Assembly: GCA_964560765.1 (NCBI GenBank)
Contig: CAZLMG010000017.1
Span: 35,616-99,615, forward strand
Direction of reading: 5' to 3'
Origin: CAZLMG01 sp964560765
GTDB taxonomy: Bacteria > Bdellovibrionota_B > Oligoflexia > Oligoflexales > CAZLMG01
Length of the DNA: 64,000 nt
Below are positions 17,688 through 27,160 of the stretch, in pieces (position 1 is the stretch's first letter; the number at the start of each line of letters is the position of its first letter). Made by a program: the position numbers and the translations under genes. The notes below the pieces were generated by a model, which saw only the letters and a list, made by a program, of their open reading frames with translations, was not told where the DNA came from and ran no database searches.

Positions 17688-18128
17688 ATGGTGTCGGAAA
17701 CAATCGGCGAGAGAGGCTTTGGTGCATGGATGCTGCTGGTGGTGATTGCACTGGCAGCCATCGGATCTTCGATCGGCACCATGAAAGCACAGCGGCAAGC
17801 ATACTTTGCCGAAGCCTTTAAAGATACGGAAGTACGGGCTCGTATGGCTGCCTATCTTGATGCGCATTTGAATTGTGAAAAGACGCAAGCCACTATCGGC
17901 ATGGACGGATGTGCAAGTTCAGATCTGGCGTTGCGTAATCATGCAGGTGGAGCTATTGGCGCCCGCGACTCAGAATTGGAATTTCACATTGGCAAGGTTC
18001 GCTTTCGTTTGCTGTGCGTCCAGGCTGAGCCCTTCAAGGTGCGGGTGCAAACACTTCGGCGGATTGGTGATCGGGAAACCTTTCGTTCGGTGTGGCGGGC
18101 AGAATTGCCGACATGCTTAGTGAGGTGA
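17688..18128 (+). CDS. Minor pilin-like protein lacking Glu5
   Basis: A 146-residue protein with a short leader ending Gly10-Phe11 (ERGFGAWMLL) and a following hydrophobic helix, as in prepilins. Position +5 is Met rather than Glu, as in some tip or minor pilins. The soluble head contains several cysteines (LNCEKTQ, DGCASS, LLCVQA, PTCLVR). The start may be the ATG at 17688 or the GTG at 17682; GGAAGG upstream could serve either. Its stop overlaps the start of the third pilin-like gene. Membership of a pilus tip or type II-like complex is inferred from the cluster. Confidence 0.65.
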   Translation: MVSETIGERGFGAWMLLVVIALAAIGSSIGTMKAQRQAYFAEAFKDTEVRARMAAYLDAHLNCEKTQATIGMDGCASSDLALRNHAGGAIGARDSELEFHIGKVRFRLLCVQAEPFKVRVQTLRRIGDRETFRSVWRAELPTCLVR

Positions 18129-19159
18129 TGGCGATGAAGGGACAGGGGCCGAGGGCGATGAAATTTCAGATTCGAGCTAGGGGCGCAGATGGCTTTGCGC
18201 TGCTTTCCATGGTTGTCGTGAGCGCGCTAATCGCAATGGCGGTTGCCTTTATGCTGCAACCAATAGAGCTGCAGCGCCGTGCGCTGGCACAGCATGCCAT
18301 GAAGGGGCGCAAGGCTGACATGCGTGACGTCGTGTTGCAGCAGCTCGACTGCGCCAAAACAGTGAATGCGATCAACCGTCAGCGCTGTGATCATGGTGAC
18401 TTTATTGAGCTGTTTAACCAGAGGGGAACGGCGTTTGTACCGCAGTTTGATGAGACACAGCTTGAAGAGAGTATTACGGCTGGAGATATGGCGCTTCGGG
18501 CTCGTTGTCAAAGCCGCGGCGGCAGGTTTGATATCAATATCGAAGTACGTGCAATGACAGATGCGGGTGTAGCGGCAAAGGACCCTCTGACCAAGCGAAG
18601 AGACCTTTGGACCGATCTCTATGATGGTGTGCCGGTCTCTTGTAGCAAGCCGTTGAAACTCAACCCGGATTATGAGGGCTGTGCCAGTCTAGTGAATCAA
18701 GGTTTTAGGGGTTATCCCTCCCAGTGTCCTTTAGGGCATGCCGTCACCATTATCAACGATGGTCAGTCAGAAACCATGACCTGTTGTCCAATGGATCTGG
18801 GCGTCTTTGCTAGCGACGGTGCGGGCAACCAGCCGATTTTTACCCGCGACAACATATGCGCAGCCAATGAACTCTTGGTCGGCATGCAGTCTAGCGCATT
18901 CGCCAATCCTGTGCGTGTTCAGTGTTCGCCCATCGATGTGAGTCAACTCGCGCTCACGGCCCCCCAGACATCGCAACTTGTATTGGCCTACAATTACCCA
19001 GAGGGAAGTTTTTTTCGCCAGGTGATTGAACAGTATAGAATTTCGGATACGTGTGCCTGTCCGAATCCATTTGCGCAAGTGATGATTGGTGCGCCGGGGG
19101 GGCACGTGTGGATTGATAATCAATGTCAGGAACACTGTGTTTCTTTGCGCTATCGCTAG
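18128..19159 (+). CDS. Large Cys-rich minor pilin-like protein (GspK-sized)
   Basis: A 343-residue protein with a basic leader, Gly22-Phe23 (ADGFALLSMVVV) and a hydrophobic helix, resembling a prepilin but with Ser at +5 instead of Glu. Size and lack of Glu5 recall the tip component GspK/PilX class, although I cannot see a GspK domain. The C-terminal ~170 residues are rich in cysteine (about a dozen, including TCCPMD and DTCACPNPF), suggesting a disulfide-stabilised adhesin-like head. The first ATG overlaps the previous stop as TGATG; an ATG two codons later (18134) has better ribosome-site spacing. Confidence 0.65.
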   Translation: MAMKGQGPRAMKFQIRARGADGFALLSMVVVSALIAMAVAFMLQPIELQRRALAQHAMKGRKADMRDVVLQQLDCAKTVNAINRQRCDHGDFIELFNQRGTAFVPQFDETQLEESITAGDMALRARCQSRGGRFDINIEVRAMTDAGVAAKDPLTKRRDLWTDLYDGVPVSCSKPLKLNPDYEGCASLVNQGFRGYPSQCPLGHAVTIINDGQSETMTCCPMDLGVFASDGAGNQPIFTRDNICAANELLVGMQSSAFANPVRVQCSPIDVSQLALTAPQTSQLVLAYNYPEGSFFRQVIEQYRISDTCACPNPFAQVMIGAPGGHVWIDNQCQEHCVSLRYR

Positions 19160-19382
19160 GTACCCCTTGATAGATTTATTGGGCCAATTGATCAGTGCGG
19201 AAAGCTTTAGCTCCCAGCACGATCCCCGATGCAAGAGGCAGACCTCTGTGCAGCTGCTAGACGCCGCGCCAATCCTGGACGCCTGGATGTTATGTAACCA
19301 TCTGAAATAATAGATATTAGTTTTGGTCCGCAGTTTGCACAAAGTGGTGCCTGATGTGGAATGGAAATGTCCGGAGGCGTCC

Positions 19383-20459
19383 ATGAAGTTATCGTCGGCA
19401 GGTTTGTTCGCAGTAGTTTTTGGAGTGACCACGATCGGTTGCAATCGAGTTCATGGTCCAATGTCTCTTGGGCCTGAAAGTGGATCTGGATTGACGGAAG
19501 TCAATGTGAATCTGCCGAAGATTCCCGATGACAAAAAAGCCTTGATGAACGCCTTTAGTTTATCGATTAAGCCGCAGGACCCCACGGCGTGTACCAATCC
19601 GACTAACTTTACCGAAGTACGAGCATGGGCCGACGGCAAGCTGCAGGACCTGAAGGTGCAGCAAGGCTGTTCCTACATCATTCAATTGGACTTGGGTGGT
19701 CGCGACGCACAAAATCAGTTTGTCGCCTATTTCACCAACCACCCCGATGCCGAGCTTGGATATATTCTTCCGAAGGAAGATATTGCCGGCAAAGCCAAGT
19801 TAGAAAAGCCGTTGCGGATCGTCGTGCACATCACCCCGGCGGGTACGCAAGCTGGATTGGGAAGTCTGGGTGATGCAATTGTCACCGAGACCCAAACAGA
19901 CTTTGACATCGACGTGCAGTTTCAAACGGGTGGCGGCAACCCACTTGTTGGGCAATGGCTGGTTCCATGTACTGCTGATGCAAGCGTGTACGTGAAAAAA
20001 GGCATTCAACTCGGCGCGGCCGGAGAATTGGCGACCTACTATCGCGTTTTTGCTGATGCTGCCTGTACGCAAATGTTAGAGGAGCGAGTCGCCAAAGGTA
20101 CCTACAAAGACGCAGGTGCCGCACCAAACGCTGCTGAACTCCGGCTCTTGGATGTGACGTTTACGGAAATCAAGTACCAATTGGGTACGGAGGCGCGTGC
20201 GACTCAGCTGAATGCGAACGCCGCCGAAGGTTGTGGCCTGACAAATTGGAAAGCAGCAGAGGTTCGCGATATACTGGCGGATCCTGCGGCAAGTGCCGCC
20301 TGTAAGGCCCGCGTTGGCGATCTAGCCCTGTTTGACCTTTTGTCGCTAAAGCAAGGTAAGTTATTGCTGGGCGAGAAAGCGGCAGTGGATGCTGGGTTGG
20401 CGGTGGACAAGCGACCGGCTACCGTTCGAGAAGCACCGCTTTCGACTTACGCCAAGTAA
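19383..20459 (+). CDS. Predicted lipoprotein following the pseudopilin cluster
   Basis: A 358-residue exported protein with signal peptide and lipobox TIGC (Cys at residue 20). GGAGG precedes the ATG. The mature protein is soluble, with a beta-rich N-terminal half (for example ELGYILPKEDIAGKAKLEKPL) and paired cysteines later (PCTADA, DAACTQ, EGCGLTN, AACKAR). No family recognised. It is on the same strand as the pilin-like genes after a 223-bp gap, so a functional link to the pilus is possible but unproven. It is convergent with the epimerase gene, five bases apart. Confidence 0.7.
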   Translation: MKLSSAGLFAVVFGVTTIGCNRVHGPMSLGPESGSGLTEVNVNLPKIPDDKKALMNAFSLSIKPQDPTACTNPTNFTEVRAWADGKLQDLKVQQGCSYIIQLDLGGRDAQNQFVAYFTNHPDAELGYILPKEDIAGKAKLEKPLRIVVHITPAGTQAGLGSLGDAIVTETQTDFDIDVQFQTGGGNPLVGQWLVPCTADASVYVKKGIQLGAAGELATYYRVFADAACTQMLEERVAKGTYKDAGAAPNAAELRLLDVTFTEIKYQLGTEARATQLNANAAEGCGLTNWKAAEVRDILADPAASAACKARVGDLALFDLLSLKQGKLLLGEKAAVDAGLAVDKRPATVREAPLSTYAK

Positions 20460-20464
20460 ATAAG

Positions 20465-21343
20465 CTACCAAGTCATTTCCATAAATGTACTTTGCGCCCC
20501 CCGGGCTGGAATCATCGCCAGTTCCGCGGGGCGCGCCAGTGCATCCGGCAGATTCATCCATGGCTCTAAGCACATGACGCGGGCAGCGGGATGGGTCCAA
20601 AACACCAAATAGCGAAAGCACAGTTCGTCCCAGCGGATGCGCAATCGAAGGCGCTTATTCGAATCGAGCACCGTCAATTGATTTGCCGTCAAGTCTCCGA
20701 CAATACCGTTGCTAAAGATCGGGTCTGAAAGCGGCATTTGCTCGGCAGCAAGCGTCGTCGGATTGTCTCCGAGACCCTGCGCATTCACCATCCAGTGCAT
20801 TTTCGCTGGCAGATGGACGCTTAGCGTATCCCATGGATCAGAAATTACGAAGAAAGGGTGAAACCCAGCCGCTAGAGGCATGGACGCCTTGGGGTGATCA
20901 TTCTGAATCAAACACTCGTGGTGCAGCGTGCGGGGGGCATCGATGGTCCATGTCTGTTTGACGCGGCAAGGGAAGGGCCAGTCTTTGCTGCTTTTGGGGA
21001 TGAAACTGGCGGTTGCCGTGAGGCTACGGGTCGGGTCGGCGCCAGCAGCGACGGACCAGTTCATTTGATAGCCAATTCCATGTAAAGGCATCGTCAGGCG
21101 CTGGCCCTGCCATGCTGCGGAGCCAAGCTCGCCATAAGCATAGGAGCGGCCGGCCGTCGGGAAGAGGAAGGGGTTTCCAAAGCGCGAAAATGGGGTTTCC
21201 CCGGGCAGTTCGGAGCTGCGCGGCAAGAGTCCGGGGCGCCAGATACCGTCAGCGTCTTGAACATCGCAACTGATCAACGGGCTGCCGATACCGTCAGCGA
21301 TGGTGAGACTCAGGCCGTTGCTGGTAACGCTGAGCTGGTCCAT
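20465..21343 (-). CDS. Aldose 1-epimerase family protein
   Basis: A 292-residue galactose-mutarotase-like protein expected to interconvert alpha and beta anomers of a sugar or sugar phosphate. Family features are the RFGNPFLFPTAGR segment, MPLHGIGY near residue 85 (conserved His), AGFHPFF near 155 (second His) and a catalytic-type Glu in CLEPWMN near 265. This resembles the YeaD/hexose-6-phosphate branch rather than classical GalM; the substrate is not determinable. A GAGGAG motif is upstream. It is divergent from the QEGLA gene with about 75 bp shared promoter space. Confidence 0.85.
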   Translation of the reverse strand: MDQLSVTSNGLSLTIADGIGSPLISCDVQDADGIWRPGLLPRSSELPGETPFSRFGNPFLFPTAGRSYAYGELGSAAWQGQRLTMPLHGIGYQMNWSVAAGADPTRSLTATASFIPKSSKDWPFPCRVKQTWTIDAPRTLHHECLIQNDHPKASMPLAAGFHPFFVISDPWDTLSVHLPAKMHWMVNAQGLGDNPTTLAAEQMPLSDPIFSNGIVGDLTANQLTVLDSNKRLRLRIRWDELCFRYLVFWTHPAARVMCLEPWMNLPDALARPAELAMIPARGAQSTFMEMTW

Positions 21344-21418
21344 ATTCCTCGCTCCTCTCGTGGATCAACCAGGAAATCGTCAACCATATTGTGCTATATT
21401 ATCACCGATGAGGTGACG

Positions 21419-22666
21419 ATGGACTTAACGCTGAAGAACTTGGTGTTTTGGGATAAGAAGCTTGTGCAGGCCACGCGCAACTTTAAGGTGCTGAAGGCTT
21501 TGGCTTGGCCTTATGCGGTCCAGGATCGTTTTTTGAAGTCCTGGCATAAGCGCGATCCGCAAATTCCAAAGATTACCTATCGTAAGTACCAATTGCGCGA
21601 AATGCGAAAAGAGCTGGATGAAGTCGCACGCAAAGTCGATACGGAGCATCCCTTAGGCAGTTATATTCGCGATACTGCGCGTAGTTTCCAGGAAGCGGCC
21701 CGCATGCTGGAGCATCTAGGCGGGGCCCAGATGACCAAGTCGGCGACGGCATTGTATGGCGCACCTTCCGACCGCATTCAGGGCAGTCGCTTCACCAGCA
21801 TTGACGCGGCCGAGCACTTTATCACCACGGCCGATGAATTTGCGCATCAGTTTGACCACAATGATTATGATTTGATTTACACCGCTGAACAGGTCAAGCG
21901 AGAGCTCGAAGAGCGCATCGAGCGTTTTTTTCGACATCATGAAATTTCGGTGGAGGTGACAGCAGGGTTGGCATCGAAAGCTGCCGCCGGAACCAGTCGT
22001 ATTCGCTTGCGCAAGGGCGCATCATTTTCCGTATATGAATTGCGCCAACTGTGGGAGCACGAAGCACTGGTCCATTCTTTGACGGGAATCAACGGGGCCG
22101 AGCAGCCATTTTTGCGAAGTCTGCGGCACGGAGGGCCACGCACCACGGCCACGCAGGAGGGCTTGGCGACGTTTGCAGAGCTGGTGACGGGCGTCATGGA
22201 TTTGCCGCGGCTAAAACGCATCGCTCAGCGCATTGTGGCCATTCAAAAGGGCTTAGAGGGAGCGGACTTTATTGAAGTCTTCCGGTATTTTTTGGAGTCA
22301 GGCCAAAGTGACATCGAAAGTTATTTGTCAACCATGCGGGTGTTTCGCGGCGGAGATCCCCGCGGGCGCGGTGTAGTCTTTACCAAGGATAGCGTTTACA
22401 TGAATGGCCTGTTCAATACCCACACGTTCTTGCGTTGGGCAATGCATGAAGGCAAGATTCGCTATTCAGAGATTCTTTTCTGTGGTCGGTTGACGTTTGA
22501 AGACGTTGTCGTGTTTGCCCCTTTCGTCAATGAAGGGATCATTCAACGTCCACAATATGTGCCGCCCTGGATCCGAAATGTACATGGCCTCGCGGCATAT
22601 CTAGCATTTTCACTTTTTGCCAATAAGATTCGGATTGATCGCGTCGTCGACCCTGGCGGTGTATAG
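21419..22666 (+). CDS. QEGLA / DUF1704 metallopeptidase-like protein
   Basis: A 415-residue protein of the family named for its QEGLA motif (older name: flavohemoglobin expression-modulating). The HExxxH motif is visible as His214-Glu215-x3-His219 (WEHEALVH), followed by TQEGLATFAE with Glu247, the arrangement described for eukaryotic tyrosine carboxypeptidases of the MATCAP type; zinc peptidase activity is therefore plausible. The bacterial substrate is unknown. Start at 21419 has GAGGT five bases upstream; the 54 codons upstream overlap the divergent epimerase gene and are discarded. Convergent with the DUF1499 gene, eight bases apart. Confidence 0.85.
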   Translation: MDLTLKNLVFWDKKLVQATRNFKVLKALAWPYAVQDRFLKSWHKRDPQIPKITYRKYQLREMRKELDEVARKVDTEHPLGSYIRDTARSFQEAARMLEHLGGAQMTKSATALYGAPSDRIQGSRFTSIDAAEHFITTADEFAHQFDHNDYDLIYTAEQVKRELEERIERFFRHHEISVEVTAGLASKAAAGTSRIRLRKGASFSVYELRQLWEHEALVHSLTGINGAEQPFLRSLRHGGPRTTATQEGLATFAELVTGVMDLPRLKRIAQRIVAIQKGLEGADFIEVFRYFLESGQSDIESYLSTMRVFRGGDPRGRGVVFTKDSVYMNGLFNTHTFLRWAMHEGKIRYSEILFCGRLTFEDVVVFAPFVNEGIIQRPQYVPPWIRNVHGLAAYLAFSLFANKIRIDRVVDPGGV

Positions 22667-22674
22667 TCGCCGGA

Positions 22675-23058
22675 TCATTTTATGGCCAATTCCTGTTGAA
22701 TGCGTGCGCTCAAATGGGTCATGCGTTGGCGATTAGCGCCCAGATCGCTGTATCCTACCCGCGATGCGGACCGGAAATGGACAACTTTTGCCTGTGGATC
22801 CAGCAGGAATTCCACGTCATCTACAAAACCGAATAGGCGGCTCTTGAAAGCGAAGTGTAGAAAGTCACGCTCTTCCTTTAGCAATTCCACGCGGGGTTCA
22901 CTTAGGCAAACACGTTTGATGGCTGCGGCCACCATCGCCAGATCCGCCGTGATCGGGATCGCTGGCATCTGCTGTTCCGTCGCCACAGCCGTCGTTGATA
23001 CGCAGTTTGGTTTGTTTGGGCAGGGAGCCAGGACGCGCGCTTGCGGTTGCCGAGCCAT
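22675..23058 (-). CDS. DUF1499 family protein
   Basis: A 127-residue protein with the DUF1499 signature: CPNKPNCVST near the N-terminus and FRSASRVGYSDLGANRQR near the C-terminus. No signal peptide is evident, though homologues are often membrane- or envelope-linked. Function unknown. GGAGA precedes the ATG. The lipoprotein gene ends upstream within 25 bp on the same strand (its stop at 23081), so the two are probably in one transcript. Confidence 0.85.
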   Translation of the reverse strand: MARQPQARVLAPCPNKPNCVSTTAVATEQQMPAIPITADLAMVAAAIKRVCLSEPRVELLKEERDFLHFAFKSRLFGFVDDVEFLLDPQAKVVHFRSASRVGYSDLGANRQRMTHLSARIQQELAIK

Positions 23059-23080
23059 TGAGGAATCTCCGTTCAGTCAG

Positions 23081-24046
23081 TTACTTTTGAACCACAAAAC
23101 GCACAAGAGCGCAGCGACTATCTGGGCTCAGGACATGCACTTGTAGCTTAGTATTATCCTGTGTGGAATTCTTTTTATACAGCCCACCGCTGGGACCGAC
23201 CAAGCGAGCCACGGCGACGCCATCGCGAGTGAAAGAATAGTTTGGCTCGGAACTGCCGGCGCCGGCAGTAATGAAGCTTCCGGCAGTGTCTGCTTTTGAT
23301 CGGCAGTAGCCGATGCTGTCCTGATTGGAATCCACGCTCAGGCCAAACATATAGCTAGCAAGTGAGTGACCGTTACAGAGTCCCTCTGCAGCTGGTTTCG
23401 TACATTCAAAGGCAAAGGAGAAGAGGCCCGATCCCGTGCTGCTGTCAACCGAGGTTATTTCCTTAAAGACCAGCTGCAATTCATCCAGCTGTAGGGCGGC
23501 TACGTTGATGCCGCCCTGAGACGAGCCGGACACAGCGCCGCCATTGGAGGCAGAGGAGACGACGAGAGCGATCTCAACGGTGGCACCCTCGGGCGGCAGA
23601 ACGAGCGGGAGATTCTGCTGGATCACGAGCTCGACTTGCTTCATGCCCGCGACATCTGTAATCAGGTGCTTTGAGCCGCTGGCCCAGTTCGACGATTGGT
23701 CGATACTTGCTAAGTCAAATGTCGCACCATCGTAGGTGATCGACGTTAATTGGAAATGACACGTATCGCCAATTGGCAGGCTGAGGTCTCTTGTAGCTTC
23801 CGTGATGCCTTCCACACTCGTGCCACTTGCGCAGTCTACGACCTTGCCAAGGAACGAAATGGATTCTCCTGCCAGGCTCAGTCCCTTGGCTTGCTTATCT
23901 ACGGTCACGATGATAGGGGCCGTCGTATCCTTCGGTCCAGCGTTGCTGTGACCACGCCTCACGGTGAGACTTTCGCCACAGCCTTGGAGCAGAAGTAGTC
24001 CCACGATCGAACCCATGGCCCATTCTTGTGAACGGAAAGTCTCCAT
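23081..24046 (-). CDS. Predicted lipoprotein, beta-rich
   Basis: A 321-residue exported protein with lipobox LLQGC (Cys at about residue 23). The mature protein looks like tandem beta-sandwich domains with Ser/Gly/Thr-rich linkers and scattered cysteines. GAGGA stands seven bases before the ATG. It is the first gene of a likely two-gene unit with the DUF1499 gene. The 293 bp upstream, to the next divergent gene, contain no gene; a short A-rich run is the only feature I noticed. Confidence 0.7.
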   Translation of the reverse strand: METFRSQEWAMGSIVGLLLLQGCGESLTVRRGHSNAGPKDTTAPIIVTVDKQAKGLSLAGESISFLGKVVDCASGTSVEGITEATRDLSLPIGDTCHFQLTSITYDGATFDLASIDQSSNWASGSKHLITDVAGMKQVELVIQQNLPLVLPPEGATVEIALVVSSASNGGAVSGSSQGGINVAALQLDELQLVFKEITSVDSSTGSGLFSFAFECTKPAAEGLCNGHSLASYMFGLSVDSNQDSIGYCRSKADTAGSFITAGAGSSEPNYSFTRDGVAVARLVGPSGGLYKKNSTQDNTKLQVHVLSPDSRCALVRFVVQK

Positions 24047-24339
24047 AACCGTATCCTCGGAAGTAGTGTTGATGAAGCAAGGGACGGAGCACTTAACGGC
24101 GGGCGAGGGTCACGACTTGACCGACCGCTAAACGCGGGTAAATTGAGTTGCAAGAACGGTGGGTTTGCCGTTGATCGGGGCGCGAATTGAGCACGGACCG
24201 CACTTGCAAAAAAAAGAAGCTTCCAACCATCCTAAATAACTAACCTAAGTGGGCATTCTTCAGAATATTCGGGGTTTTTCCGATACGACAAGAATCGGGC
24301 AGCGAGTCCATCCAAGAATGACAAGCACGGGGTTGTTGC

Positions 24340-25140
24340 ATGCAAGATCGACGGCATGGCCAGTTTTCCCTCGATGAAACCAGCCCTGGGCACCATTCAA
24401 GAAACGATCAGCAAGGCGATGAAGCTAACACCAACAATCAGTTTATAGATAGCGAGCCATCATGGGTTCAGCGTGCCGCCCAGTTTACCGTGGGTGCCGT
24501 GCGTGAGATCACAGGGCTGAATAAATTGGATCCATCAGCCCTAGCCGGCTCCGCTTCGGCCGCTCCACAAAACTCTAAGAAAAGAGCCGGCGGAGAGTTT
24601 TCTGGAGCAGAGGACCGAGAGCCCACTTGGCTGCGACGAGCCGCCCATGTGACCGTAGAGACGATCGATGAGTCCGACCTGCAAAGCATTCCGTTGGCAC
24701 GTCCAGAGAATGGACCCGGGCCCGCGCATCCGTCCCGTGTCGGCCGCACCCCGAATCAGGATGCGGACGCCATGCGTCGCTTATACGACGAGGCCATGCA
24801 TCAACAGTTGCAGCAGAATGCGCACCGCTCCCGCAAGGGCCGTATGCAAAACATCTATGCCGGCCAGGCACCTCGCGCTTATCATGGTCAAATTAATTCA
24901 TATTACGACTTGGGGGCCAATGCCGGCCGCTGGTTAAAGCGCGGGATCATCATGGTCATTGTGATCGCCGGCGGATACGTGTTTTGGCAGCGATCCGCGC
25001 TGGTAGATCACAGCGAAGATACAGCCTATCGGTTAACTGCGAAGCGCGTCGATGAAGCGACGGATGAGATGCGAAAGAAACCAGATAGCAACCCTGCGCC
25101 TCCCAGCAAGGCGCGCACCAGCCAGAAACGCGTGCGGTAG
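24340..25140 (+). CDS. Single-pass membrane protein with repeated EPxWxxRAA motif
   Basis: A 266-residue, largely disordered protein with one membrane helix near residues 206-226. Two N-terminal segments are related: EPSWVQRAAQFTVGAV (about residue 39) and EPTWLRRAAHVTVETI (about residue 94), each preceded by acidic residues, suggesting a duplicated short linear binding motif. A Gln/Arg-rich middle precedes the helix, and the last 40 residues are charged. There is no signal peptide, so the N-terminus is probably cytosolic. Unrecognised; the repeat motif may dock a partner protein. Confidence 0.65.
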   Translation: MQDRRHGQFSLDETSPGHHSRNDQQGDEANTNNQFIDSEPSWVQRAAQFTVGAVREITGLNKLDPSALAGSASAAPQNSKKRAGGEFSGAEDREPTWLRRAAHVTVETIDESDLQSIPLARPENGPGPAHPSRVGRTPNQDADAMRRLYDEAMHQQLQQNAHRSRKGRMQNIYAGQAPRAYHGQINSYYDLGANAGRWLKRGIIMVIVIAGGYVFWQRSALVDHSEDTAYRLTAKRVDEATDEMRKKPDSNPAPPSKARTSQKRVR

Positions 25141-25231
25141 CGTTCCCGCCAATCATTTGAATATATTTGAATAACTTGCCAGAAAACCTCGGCGACGATA
25201 TCGTTATGCAAACGTCGAGGGCAGGCATTTC

Positions 25232-26467
25232 ATGAAGAACTTGCAGCATGCATTGTTGGCCATCGGGCTGGCCTTTGCACCAAGTCTCGTTCACGCTTTT
25301 CCAGCGTTGCTCGATGCGTTGGCTGATAAGGCGCATGTGGTCGCCGCCCTGCGGGCATTGCCATATTTCTGTCTTTTCCTGACCGTGGCGTTAGGCTGGA
25401 AGCTCAATCAAAGGCGCGTGGTCGCGGCGGCGATTGTTTATGCCGGCGCCTATTGGCTCAGTATCAATCGCGTAATCTGGGATGATTCATTCATCAGTCC
25501 GACGCATGTGCATTTGGCGCTTTCCATTGGCGTGCCCTTGTCCCTTCTGGCCGTAACAAGCTTACCCGATGGACGTTGGCTTAGCTGGCGTGGGGTTCTG
25601 TTCGTTCTGGCGGCGGTCGTTCCCACCCCGCTTCTCATAGCAGGCCTGGCGCAGAAGGTGCCGAATCTCTGGGACGTCTTAACTTATCATCCAGCGACGA
25701 TGCCGCGACAAACCCTGGCACCTCTCGGGGTAACTGCGGGTGTGTTGATTTGCCTCCCGCTGTGGTGGCGACGTCAAGAGGATCTGCGCACTTACGGTTG
25801 GTATCTGGCACTGGGGTTGGTGCCATTATTCGATCTGATTGGGCGACGGGATGGGGCTGGTACGTTGGTCGATGCGCCTCTCGCGTTTTCGGCGACGGGC
25901 CTGCTAGCCCTTTACGGCTTATTGCGACTTTATTGGAGCCGAATCTATCTCGACGAGCTAACTCAAGTCGCAAATCGCCGGGCGTTTGAAGAGGCTATTC
26001 GCGATCTGCGCTCCAATTACGGGATTGCAATTGTGGATATCGATCACTTCAAGAAGTTTAACGACTTGTACGGTCATGCAGCAGGTGATCAGGTTTTGAA
26101 AATGGTGGCAGGGCATCTTCGGCGCTGTCCCGGTGCGCGCGTGTTCCGATACGGCGGTGAAGAGTTTTGTCTGTTGTTTGAGCAGGTGAACCCAGAGGAC
26201 GCGGAATATTCGTTGGAAGAGTTGTGTGCAACGCTAGCTGAGCGCGTCTTCGTTTTGCGCCGACCTGATGTGGAAAGAAACCAGACCAGTGCTCGCGATC
26301 GTGGCAAGGCGTCCGTTAGCGATGGCAAGAAGGTGCGTGTGAGCATATCGATCGGCTTTGCTACTTGGATGCCCACGGATCACGATGTGCGTGCTGTGTT
26401 AGAGGCGGCTGATAAGGCGCTCTATCGGGCCAAGCGGGGTGGACGCAATCGAGTGGTCATTCGGTAA
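25232..26467 (+). CDS. Membrane diguanylate cyclase (GGDEF domain)
   Basis: A 411-residue signalling enzyme predicted to make cyclic di-GMP from GTP. Seven or eight hydrophobic helices occupy residues 1-235, without a recognisable periplasmic sensor domain, followed by a GGDEF domain. The active-site motif is GGEEF (residues 308-312), preceded by the metal-binding VDIDHFKKFND stretch and followed by the CADxALYxAKxxGRN-type end (AADKALYRAKRGGRN). The RxxD inhibitory site normally nine residues before GGEEF is absent, so product inhibition is probably weak. A 30-residue low-complexity insert lies between GGEEF and the C-terminal strand. The next gene starts 19 bp downstream. Confidence 0.92.
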   Translation: MKNLQHALLAIGLAFAPSLVHAFPALLDALADKAHVVAALRALPYFCLFLTVALGWKLNQRRVVAAAIVYAGAYWLSINRVIWDDSFISPTHVHLALSIGVPLSLLAVTSLPDGRWLSWRGVLFVLAAVVPTPLLIAGLAQKVPNLWDVLTYHPATMPRQTLAPLGVTAGVLICLPLWWRRQEDLRTYGWYLALGLVPLFDLIGRRDGAGTLVDAPLAFSATGLLALYGLLRLYWSRIYLDELTQVANRRAFEEAIRDLRSNYGIAIVDIDHFKKFNDLYGHAAGDQVLKMVAGHLRRCPGARVFRYGGEEFCLLFEQVNPEDAEYSLEELCATLAERVFVLRRPDVERNQTSARDRGKASVSDGKKVRVSISIGFATWMPTDHDVRAVLEAADKALYRAKRGGRNRVVIR

Positions 26468-26485
26468 TGGGGAGGATGGAGTCCA

Positions 26486-27160
26486 TTGCATAGAGTGCAC
26501 AATCAAGGTGGGGGGCGGTGTCGACAGGCGGCTGCGCGTCGGTGGGTTGCCGCGTCGCTTTTCGTGTCGAGTATCTGCGCGGCCAATGCCGGGTTGGCGG
26601 CCGATACCAATGTTGCAGACGTCGTTTCTGCCAAGGATACAAATGTTGCGGATGTGGTCACGTCTGCAGGTGAGCCAGAGCGACCTGGGCAATGGTATCG
26701 TTTGCCGATTGACATGATCGGGCTGAGCTGGAGCCATCGCGGAGTGGGGGCGGAGTTCTCATTGAACTACGGTCGCCGCATGGGGCAGGATTGGCGGTGG
26801 CTCGGAATGGGTGTGGTCGCTGGATCGGTGAGCTTTGCCGAACCCTCGGCGCGATATGCAGAGGTGCAAGTAGGGAGCCGGCTGCGTGAGGCCTTCTTTA
26901 TGCTAGGCGCGGGCGTTGCCGAGCGCGATGGTGAGTACTGGCGTCGGCAATGGACGGCGTCTGCCGGGGTCATTCGTTACGAAGGGCAGGCATATATGCC
27001 CATTTTCCCTTTTGCGCGGTATTATTGGGATGTGAGGGATAACGCTGAGTCCGGTTGGGAGGTAGGCTTGATGCTGAAGGTGCCGCTGCTGTATGGGGCG
27101 GCTCATCGATTGGCTCGCTTTCAAGACGAATACGAGGAGGGTGCCTTTGGTTGGTTCTGA
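26486..27160 (+). CDS. Exported beta-rich protein with short tandem repeat
   Basis: A 224-residue exported protein with an N-terminal signal region ending near AGLAA (residue 39), followed immediately by two copies of an ~11-residue unit DTNVADVV (residues 40-62). The rest is rich in aromatic/glycine beta strands (VGAEFSLNYGRRMGQDWRWLG and others), consistent with a small outer-membrane barrel. The likely start is TTG at 26486, ten bases after GGAGG. The end overlaps the start of the next lipoprotein gene, and the diguanylate cyclase ends 19 bp upstream, suggesting one operon. Confidence 0.6.
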   Translation: MHRVHNQGGGRCRQAAARRWVAASLFVSSICAANAGLAADTNVADVVSAKDTNVADVVTSAGEPERPGQWYRLPIDMIGLSWSHRGVGAEFSLNYGRRMGQDWRWLGMGVVAGSVSFAEPSARYAEVQVGSRLREAFFMLGAGVAERDGEYWRRQWTASAGVIRYEGQAYMPIFPFARYYWDVRDNAESGWEVGLMLKVPLLYGAAHRLARFQDEYEEGAFGWF

